A stretch of 64,000 bases of DNA, from assembly GCA_018268915.1 (NCBI GenBank), contig JAFDVQ010000004.1:1-64000 (forward strand). The letters are read 5' to 3'. The notes under the pieces are model-generated. The model worked only from the letters and a program-made list of their open reading frames with translations, ran no database searches and had not been told where the DNA came from. Source of the DNA: Acidobacteriota bacterium. Its GTDB lineage: Bacteria > Acidobacteriota > Terriglobia > Terriglobales > Acidobacteriaceae. Position numbers and translations under genes: made by a program. How positions within the stretch are numbered: position 1 is the first letter of the stretch; each line of letters starts with the position of its first letter. Positions 27,822 to 34,596 of the stretch are shown here, piece by piece.

Positions 27822-29188
27822 GCGCGCGCCGCCTTTTTGCTGCGCTTTTCGCGATACATCATCTCGTCCGCACGGCGCACCAGCTCTTTGAGACTTTCAT
27901 TGGAGGGATGATCCAGCGTCACAAACCCAACGCTCAGGCTCAGTGGATACTTTCTCGGATTCTTTTCGTTGTGTGCTTCTGTCATTGATTTCAGTCGGGT
28001 AGCAGCCAATTCCATTCCCACTACACTGAACTGGCCGGCTACTACAAATTCATCCCCACCAAAGCGTCCCTTCACATCGGTCTCGCGGAAGCAGTTCATT
28101 ACCAGTTCGCCGGTTTCTGCCAGATACGCGGAACCCATATTGTGGCCGAGGTCATCGTTGATCTTTTTCAGTCCGTCGAGATCGATAAAGAGCACTGAGA
28201 ATGGCAACTCCGCCCTCTGAGCCAGGCGCAGGGTTTGTTCTCCCAGCAGGTAAAACCCGCGCATGTTGTAGAGACCCGTCAACTCGTCCCTCAAGGTCAG
28301 GTCGTGAATCTCCTTTTCCATCGTGTTGATGCGCCATACCAGTACCAGCAGAAGAACCATAGACAGGCCGGCAGCGAGCGACGTGAGAATGGCGGCGCCA
28401 TACTGCTCGGGCACCAGTTCTCTGAGCACTATCCGCGTCCGAGCCACTTCGATCAGGAAGGGAATGACCAGCAGAACGGGCGCAAAGCCGCGAGCGATTC
28501 TGCTTCCAATCCCCGCGCCGACGAAAATGGACCATACGCCATTCTCGGTTTGCCTCATCGCGACAACCCAGGTCAGCATGACCAGGCAGACGAGCAGAAG
28601 CGGGGAAATCATGTTGTCTGCCGAGAGTCGCACAAGACCGAAAGTGCCAAACAGGTTTTCGCTGAGCAGGATCAATCCCGTGAGACAGACCATCGGGACC
28701 AGCCCATCCGCAATGCGCCGCAGGATCACATTCCTACTGCTCACCATCATCATTGCCATGCTCAACAGGGCAAACGCTGCCGGAGAGTGCACAGGCAATC
28801 CGCCAAGGTTTCCCGGCGCCCGATCCGCCTCAAGAAGGTTGTCGACTGCAGGGAACTGGCGGTACATCGACTCCAGCAGAATCAGGATTGCCAGAATTCC
28901 TGCCTGAGCCGCGATGTACTTTCCTGCGATGGGCAGGGACAGGTGGCTTCCATTCTCCGAGAGTGCCAGGCTCAGTGCGCATAGAAGCACCGTCAATGCC
29001 ATGGGAATGCTCATCCGCGTCATCACCACGGGAAGAAATGCGGCGAATTGCGGGAAAAGCCAGGCTCCGAATACGGTGAGGGCAATTACCGCGACTACTC
29101 CTAAACAGGCCTGCTGCAGCACGGAAAGCTTCGCGAGGAGAGCCGGATCGGGCTCGCCGGGAGGCAAAGTTGCAGTGCGCGTGTCCAT
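27818..29188 (-). CDS. Membrane-bound diguanylate cyclase
   Basis: 456 residues: eight or so membrane spans in residues ~25-300 (of no family I can name), then an intact GGDEF domain: metal loop FIDLDGLKKINDDLGH, GRFGGDEF with the active site at 377-381, and the I-site RETD (368-371) at the canonical five-residue distance. Predicted to make c-di-GMP from two GTP and to be product-inhibited. First gene of a two-gene unit with the degenerate paralogue, overlapping it by four bases. It diverges from the acyl-CoA ligase gene. Confidence 0.92.
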   Translation of the reverse strand: MDTRTATLPPGEPDPALLAKLSVLQQACLGVVAVIALTVFGAWLFPQFAAFLPVVMTRMSIPMALTVLLCALSLALSENGSHLSLPIAGKYIAAQAGILAILILLESMYRQFPAVDNLLEADRAPGNLGGLPVHSPAAFALLSMAMMMVSSRNVILRRIADGLVPMVCLTGLILLSENLFGTFGLVRLSADNMISPLLLVCLVMLTWVVAMRQTENGVWSIFVGAGIGSRIARGFAPVLLVIPFLIEVARTRIVLRELVPEQYGAAILTSLAAGLSMVLLLVLVWRINTMEKEIHDLTLRDELTGLYNMRGFYLLGEQTLRLAQRAELPFSVLFIDLDGLKKINDDLGHNMGSAYLAETGELVMNCFRETDVKGRFGGDEFVVAGQFSVVGMELAATRLKSMTEAHNEKNPRKYPLSLSVGFVTLDHPSNESLKELVRRADEMMYREKRSKKAARA

Positions 29189-29423
29189 GGCGTGGCAAGA
29201 GTGGAGCTTTGGCTGGCTCGATCTTACCCCAGAAAAACCGGCCCCCCGGGTGTCGAAACGGGTTCTGGTAAAACCGAAGTTTCGCCCCGAGAACTTGCGC
29301 TAGCTTCTGTTTTATGTGCGAGTTCCGTCGAGCGGCTGTGTTGGCAATCCAGGCAATAGTTGCTTCAGCGCTGTTACACTCAGCCTTGGTTCCATTTCAA
29401 CCCCCTCAATGCCCTGATCACCG

Positions 29424-31223
29424 ATGACGCCAGCCCCGCTTTCGACTATCAACGACCTCTTTCTGCGTGTCGCTGCGGCCCGGAATCCGCGCGCAATTCT
29501 TTGGCAGGACGAATTCAACAATTGGCAGCCCCTGTCCTCAGACCAGATCTATAGCCGGGTCCACCAACTTGCAGAAACGTTTCTCGGTTGGGGGGCGAAG
29601 AAGGGTGATCGAATCGCCCTGATCTCGGAGAATCGATGGGAATGGGTTGTCACTGACTTCGCAATTCTGTGCATCGGGGCTGTGAACGTCCCTGTCTACC
29701 CCACATTGACCGGCGACCAGATCGCTGTGCTTCTCGCCGACGCCGGCTGCCGTATCGCAATCGTCTCCACGCGACAGCAATTTGACAAGCTCAATGCCGT
29801 TCGCTCCCATACGCAGCTTGAGCACATCCTCATGATGGATCCGGGCCAACCCGACGGTGCCATCGCATTCAGCAAGGCACTCGCGGGAGCGGACGACGCC
29901 GGGACTTATCGCGACCCGGTTTTCGATGCGCTCATCCAGTCCGTTCAGCCAAGCGATCTTGCGACATTGATCTACACCTCTGGGACGACGGGCGAGCCCA
30001 AGGGTGTCATGCTCACTCATGGCAATATCGCGTCGAATCAGAATCTCGCGGTCAATGGCTACGCCTTCAACGAGACAGATGCGTGCATCTCTTTCCTGCC
30101 CCTCTCGCATATCACTGCGCGTGCTCTGGACTACGTAATGTATGGTCACGGCGCACAGGTCATCTATTGTTCAAATTTCGAGAGATTGCCTCAGGCGATG
30201 AAAGAGGTGCGGCCCACGGTCTTTGTAGGGGTGCCGCGGGTCTACGAAAAGATCCGCCAGGCCGTTGAACAGAAATCATCAGTCTCGCCGATCAAGAAGC
30301 GAATGCTCGCTTGGGCTCTCAGGACCGGGTCTCATCATAGCGATACCGTCTACAGAGGTCGACAGCCATCATCGGTAGCTTGGAAGCTGGCAAACAAGCT
30401 CATTTACGCAAAGGTTCGCGAGGCATTTGGCGGACGCGTGCGGGTATGGGTATCCGGCGGCGCTCCACTCGGCATCGATACCGCGAAATGGTTCGCATCC
30501 GCAGGCATCGCCGTATGGGAAGGGTACGGTCTTACTGAGACCTCACCGGTAATCGCGCTAAACAATCCAGTGGTTCAGCGAATGGGAGCCGTAGGTAAGC
30601 CGCTTCCGAATATCGAACTCAAGCTGGCTGACGACGGTGAGCTTCTTGTGCGAGGGCCATCCATCTTTAGTGGCTATTGGAACAAGCCATCGGCTAACGC
30701 CGAGTGCTTTGACAGTGGAGGGTGGTTCCGCACAGGAGACATCGCACACATCGATGGAGATGGCTTCCTTTTCATTACTGACCGCAAGAAAGAATTGCTC
30801 AAGACCTCCGGCGGAAAACTGGTCGCCCCGCAGCCTATCGAAAACAAGGTGAAGAACTCCGTCCTGGCGGGTCAGGTGGCGCTGGTAGGTGACCGGCACA
30901 AATTTATCTGCGCGCTGATCTCGCCAAACTTCTCCGCTCTCGAGAGTTGGGCGAAGCATGCGGGTCTCGAAGCGCTGGATCGAAAAGCTCTGGTTGCCGA
31001 CAGCCGTGTCGTCGCGCTATATGCCGAAGTGGTCCGCGAGGCAAATTCTGGTCTTGCAAATTTCGAGACGATCAAGCGATTTCGACTCGTGGCCGACGAA
31101 TGGTCGCAGGACTCGGGAGAGCTCACACCGTCCATGAAGCTGAAGCGTCGCGTGATCAACGAGAAATATGCGGCGGAGATCGCCGAGCTTTACGCGGACG
31201 AAGCAACCGCACGCGCCGAATAG
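29424..31223 (+). CDS. Long-chain fatty-acid--CoA ligase (AMP-forming)
   Basis: Activates fatty acids to acyl-CoA through an acyl-adenylate. 599 residues of the FadD15/long-chain type: P-loop-like LIYTSGTTGEPKGVMLTHGN (about 181-200), YGLTETSP in the middle, GWFRTGDIAHIDGDG and the hinge DRKKELLKTSGGK. No signal peptide. The ATG lacks an obvious Shine-Dalgarno. It stands alone; its 3' end overlaps a convergent membrane protein gene by 68 bases. Confidence 0.93.
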   Translation: MTPAPLSTINDLFLRVAAARNPRAILWQDEFNNWQPLSSDQIYSRVHQLAETFLGWGAKKGDRIALISENRWEWVVTDFAILCIGAVNVPVYPTLTGDQIAVLLADAGCRIAIVSTRQQFDKLNAVRSHTQLEHILMMDPGQPDGAIAFSKALAGADDAGTYRDPVFDALIQSVQPSDLATLIYTSGTTGEPKGVMLTHGNIASNQNLAVNGYAFNETDACISFLPLSHITARALDYVMYGHGAQVIYCSNFERLPQAMKEVRPTVFVGVPRVYEKIRQAVEQKSSVSPIKKRMLAWALRTGSHHSDTVYRGRQPSSVAWKLANKLIYAKVREAFGGRVRVWVSGGAPLGIDTAKWFASAGIAVWEGYGLTETSPVIALNNPVVQRMGAVGKPLPNIELKLADDGELLVRGPSIFSGYWNKPSANAECFDSGGWFRTGDIAHIDGDGFLFITDRKKELLKTSGGKLVAPQPIENKVKNSVLAGQVALVGDRHKFICALISPNFSALESWAKHAGLEALDRKALVADSRVVALYAEVVREANSGLANFETIKRFRLVADEWSQDSGELTPSMKLKRRVINEKYAAEIAELYADEATARAE

Positions 31224-31818
31224 CGGACTCGCCGTTTCCCGTATCCCGCCGGAATACAGGCCGCTTGCTCCACATCATTTGCAGCCCGCGAAAAAAGGGA
31301 GCTCCCCACGCGCCCACCGCCAGAATGCTGCCGAATAGAATCACAGCGTCGATGCTGATACGCCCTTCTCGCGACCAATAGTCGTTAGGGTCGAGATTCA
31401 GCCAAAGAGCAAACTCATCAAGCGTCAGGGCTGCCCCCGCGCCGTAGCTAACGGCCATGAGCCTGCTCAAGAAGATCGACATAGGAGAGTGACTCCGCCC
31501 AAGGTCCAGCAACCATCCATAACCGACCAGAAGCAGAATCAGAATGCCCCAGACCAGGTGATGAATGTGATGTCCCCGCACCATCACCCACCCAAACGGC
31601 CCGTGATTGTGGATCACGAGACTCACTATCAGCCGCACCCCCGCGAACGTGAACAAAAACGAAACTGACGCGATGAACATCCGGCGTCGAGGGCGGTCTG
31701 GAATGGTTGACCGAACGATGAAACCGAGCCGTGTCAACTGGAGAAAGACGAGGAGCAAGATGACCACGAGGCTCGCGAAAGCGAGCAGGATCAGAGCTCC
31801 AGTTCCCGGCATTGGCAT
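31156..31818 (-). CDS. Integral membrane protein of unknown function
   Basis: 220 residues with about five hydrophobic segments, a RGHHIHHLVWG motif between two of them (three His, possibly metal or haem) and a cationic C-terminal tail (RRVRLLRPRKARRS). The last 22 codons lie on the antisense of the acyl-CoA ligase gene, so the tail may be unconserved. ATG 31818 has AGGT four bases upstream; a second ATG two codons later is also possible. Family not recognised. Confidence 0.72.
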   Translation of the reverse strand: MPMPGTGALILLAFASLVVILLLVFLQLTRLGFIVRSTIPDRPRRRMFIASVSFLFTFAGVRLIVSLVIHNHGPFGWVMVRGHHIHHLVWGILILLLVGYGWLLDLGRSHSPMSIFLSRLMAVSYGAGAALTLDEFALWLNLDPNDYWSREGRISIDAVILFGSILAVGAWGAPFFRGLQMMWSKRPVFRRDTGNGESAIRRVRLLRPRKARRSPPHISR

Positions 31819-32088
31819 ATGTACCTATTCAATCACGAGCGCGGATGCCTCAGCCTTTTAGTTGTAAAGGCGATGATCATGGCGATCGTTCGTCGGAGTG
31901 AGCTTTGTCACGATTCGGCTTTACAGGCGCGCATATACTGTTTATGGCGTCGAGAGCGTCACAGCGGAGCACCGCGACCACCGGCTGGTTTGCGTGTCGC
32001 ATCGCTATATTACGCGCGACCAGCTACTCAGGCACTTCCGGACGCGCTGATTTTTGGCGTTGCCGATTTCGATCAGGAGAAATAGACG

Positions 32089-33123
32089 ATGCGAGTTGCA
32101 CTTTTGACCGGCGGCGGCGACTGCCCCGGCTTGAATGCTGTCATATATGCGGCGGTGCGCAAAGGAATTCAGACCTACGGCGACGAATTCATCGGTTTCC
32201 TCAACGGATGGCGCGGCGTCCTCGACAATCAGTTCATCCCGCTCACGCTCGAAAACATCGATGGCATCCAGCTAAAGGGCGGAACCATCCTTCACTCGTC
32301 GCGCACGAATGTGAAGAAGATCCCTGGTGGGATCGAGAAGGTGCAGGAAGTCCTAAAGCAGAACAAGATCGACGCGCTCATCGCTCTTGGCGGCGATGAC
32401 ACGCAATCCGTCACGCTCTATCTGGCGGACAACGGAATCAATGCGGTCGGCGTTCCCAAGACAATCGACAACGATATCAACGGCACCGATCAAACCTTCG
32501 GCTTCGATACCGCCGTGATGATTGCCACTGAGGCGATCGATCGCCTCCACACAACCGCCGACTCCCACAATCGCGTCATCGTCTGCGAAGTGATGGGCCG
32601 CGATGCCGGCTGGATCGCCTACGCCTCTGGAATAGCGGGCGGCGCACACGTTGTTCTTGTGCCTGAGCAGGAAATCGACATCGATCACGTATGCGCACTG
32701 CTCAAGTACAACTACGATCACGGCAAGCACTACGGTATCGTCGTCGTCGCCGAGGGCTGCCATCTGCCTGAAGTGGGTCAGGTTGTCGGATCGAAGGAAG
32801 TCGACTCGTTCGGACACGCGCGCCTCTCCGGTATCGGTGAAGCACTTGCTGGCCTGATCGAGAAGAAGACTGGATTTGAAACCCGCTCCGTCAATCTGGG
32901 ACACACACAGCGCGGTGGAGTGCCAACGGCTTACGATCGTTTGCTCGGACAGCGTTACGGACTGCACGCTATCGACATGGTGCACGAAAAGAAGTGGGGG
33001 CGGATCGCCGTTCTCAAGGGACTCGACGTCACCGACATCACGATCAAGGAAGCCATCGCTACCAATCGGCGTCTCGATCAGCGCTTCTTCGATGTGATCA
33101 GAGACCTCGAATCCAAGGTGTAG
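32089..33123 (+). CDS. pfkA: 6-phosphofructokinase, pyrophosphate-type active site
   Basis: Phosphorylates fructose 6-phosphate in glycolysis. 344 residues: TGGGDCPGLNAVI at the N-terminus, the substrate motif PKTIDNDI, GRDAGWIA and a C-terminal GHTQRGG. Residues 104 and 124 decide the phosphoryl donor: here they are Asp104 (GGDDT) and Lys124 (PKTIDND), the pair linked to pyrophosphate use, whereas ATP enzymes have Gly at both. A PPi enzyme would be reversible. GGAG lies nine bases before the ATG. A large hairpin follows. Confidence 0.9.
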   Translation: MRVALLTGGGDCPGLNAVIYAAVRKGIQTYGDEFIGFLNGWRGVLDNQFIPLTLENIDGIQLKGGTILHSSRTNVKKIPGGIEKVQEVLKQNKIDALIALGGDDTQSVTLYLADNGINAVGVPKTIDNDINGTDQTFGFDTAVMIATEAIDRLHTTADSHNRVIVCEVMGRDAGWIAYASGIAGGAHVVLVPEQEIDIDHVCALLKYNYDHGKHYGIVVVAEGCHLPEVGQVVGSKEVDSFGHARLSGIGEALAGLIEKKTGFETRSVNLGHTQRGGVPTAYDRLLGQRYGLHAIDMVHEKKWGRIAVLKGLDVTDITIKEAIATNRRLDQRFFDVIRDLESKV

Positions 33124-33149
33124 GCGTTTGTCTCTCTGTTTTGCTCGAT

Positions 33150-33193
33150 CTTGGTATCCCTGGTCTCGACTCTTTGAGACCTGGGATACCAAG
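33150..33193 (+). terminator. Very strong hairpin after pfkA
   Basis: Two 18-base arms (33150-33167 and 33176-33193) pair with a single T-T mismatch around an 8-base loop (GACTCTTT). It begins 27 bases after the pfkA stop. There is no T-run on either side, so this may be a transcript-end stabiliser or factor-dependent terminator rather than an intrinsic one. Confidence 0.6.
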
Positions 33194-33251
33194 CACGGGA
33201 TCGATCAACCACTCCACACTTCACATTGCGGTTCCCCAGCCCCCGCCGCCG

Positions 33252-33704
33252 ATGCATTACCGACTCTTCGAGCCCGCAGACTTCCATGATCTCTATGCAA
33301 TCGAAGAGGTCTGTTTTCAGCCTCCGTATCGCTTCGCGCGCCGCTACATGCGCCAGCTTATCTCTTCCGCCAACTCCGCAACCTGGATCGCAGAAGAGGA
33401 TCAGGCGATGAAAGGCTTCGCGATCGTCGAATGGTCTCAGCAAGGCAATGGCGTAATCGCCTACATTGCGACTATTGAGGTCTTGCCGGAGTTCCGCAAA
33501 TTAGGCGTGGGCGCAGAACTCCTCCGTAGGCTTGAAGGTTCTGCCAACGCTGAGCGCGCTGTCGCCATATGGCTCCACGTGGATATGGAGAATGCATCCG
33601 CCATCCGTCTCTACGAGCGTCTTGGCTACCAGAACAGTGGTCGGGTCGAAGACTTTTACGCCCGCAACCGTCCGGCCGTGATGTACGTGAAACATCTCAT
33701 CTGA
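33252..33704 (+). CDS. RimI-like GNAT acetyltransferase
   Basis: 150-residue acetyl-CoA-dependent acetyltransferase. Acetyl-CoA loop: IEVLPEFRKLGVGAELLRRL; C-terminal HVDMENASAIRLYERLGYQ, the pattern of ribosomal-protein N-acetyltransferase RimI and relatives. The substrate is not evident. The frame is open well upstream into pfkA, but the GNAT fold starts at ATG 33252. No Shine-Dalgarno is visible. Confidence 0.85.
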   Translation: MHYRLFEPADFHDLYAIEEVCFQPPYRFARRYMRQLISSANSATWIAEEDQAMKGFAIVEWSQQGNGVIAYIATIEVLPEFRKLGVGAELLRRLEGSANAERAVAIWLHVDMENASAIRLYERLGYQNSGRVEDFYARNRPAVMYVKHLI

Positions 33705-33803
33705 AACACGTTACTCCAGCGCTGCCCAGTCGCGAATTCCGCTCATCTCCGCATCGATCTCGACCTAGAATATAGACAACACTCCTGCAAAAAAGCACGA
33801 CCG

Positions 33804-34178
33804 ATGTCTCTCAGTAGTCCGAACCTGCCCAAGCTGGTTGCATCTCTCCGCCAGTACTCCGCACAAATGTTCCTGCATGACCTTCTCGCCGGCATCACGG
33901 TCGGTCTGGTCGCTCTACCGCTCGCGATGGCGTTTGGCATTGCGTTTGGGGTTACGCCGCAGGCTGGCCTCTACACGGTCGTCGTGGCAGGGTTCCTCAT
34001 TTCGGCTCTCGGTGGATCAAGAACTCCGATCGGTGGACCCACGGGAGCTTTCGTTGTTATCGTGGCCGGCATCATCGCGCGCTTCGGGCTTAGCGGACTC
34101 GAGATGGTCACGCTCATGGCTGGCGTGATTCTCATCCGCATGCAAGCTGATCAGAAACTCCGGGAAAAGCGCTCCTGA
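33804..34178 (+). pseudogene. Truncated SulP-type anion permease (N-terminal fragment)
   Basis: The first ~108 residues match the start of a SulP sulfate/bicarbonate permease: HDLLAGITVGLVALPLAMAFGIA, AGLYTVVVAGFLISALGGSR, and GPTGAFVVIVAGIIARFG. A full SulP has about 500-560 residues. After MAGVIL (about 34135) the match ends and 14 unrelated codons, mostly charged, lead to TGA. No remainder of the permease appears in any frame before the next gene or after the ADOP gene, so most of it has been deleted. A short functional protein is unlikely. Confidence 0.8.
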
Positions 34179-34200
34179 AGTGTAGATCTGTGTAAGGCAG

Positions 34201-34240
34201 TTGACAGGACTTCCAGGTGCGGGGTACATACATAGTATGT
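34201..34240 (+). promoter_or_regulatory. Promoter and operator of the second PadR gene
   Basis: TTGACA (34201-34206), 18-base spacer, TACATA (34225-34230), six bases, then ATG 34237. ACATAC-ATA-GTATGT (34226-34240) is a perfect inverted repeat spanning the -10 box and the start codon, a likely PadR site. No Shine-Dalgarno. Confidence 0.65.
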
Positions 34241-34593
34241 CTACCGTAGGCGATCTACCTGAAGATGACAGACTCGAAATGCTTCAGGGTACCCTCGAGG
34301 TTCTGATCCTTCGCTGCCTCAAACTTCAGGCCAACCATGCATACGGGATCTCTCTATTCCTGCAGCAGCAATCCGACAGCGAGTTTCTTGTAGACAACGG
34401 TTCACTGTATCCCGCAATCCAGCGACTGCTTCAGCGGAAGTGGATCGCAGGGCAATGGAAGACCTCACCAAACGGCCGCCGTGCCCGCTACTACAGCCTT
34501 ACTGCCGCGGGCCGCAAGGAGCTTCTCAGGGCAACATCGAAGTGGCAGCGGTTTGCCGTGGCCATGGCAAAAATCCTGGCTCCGGAGGGATAG
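34237..34593 (+). CDS. PadR-family transcriptional regulator linked to ADOP permease
   Basis: 118 residues with the PadR winged helix (LQGTLEVLILRCLKLQANHAYG, then VDNGSLYPAIQRLLQRKW, and RRARYYSLTAAGRKEL). The next gene begins three bases after its stop. In Acidobacteria such PadR genes routinely precede ADOP-family permease genes and probably repress them. The start at ATG 34237 is inside a perfect inverted repeat, implying autorepression. Confidence 0.9.
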   Translation: MSTVGDLPEDDRLEMLQGTLEVLILRCLKLQANHAYGISLFLQQQSDSEFLVDNGSLYPAIQRLLQRKWIAGQWKTSPNGRRARYYSLTAAGRKELLRATSKWQRFAVAMAKILAPEG

Positions 34594-34596
34594 GTC

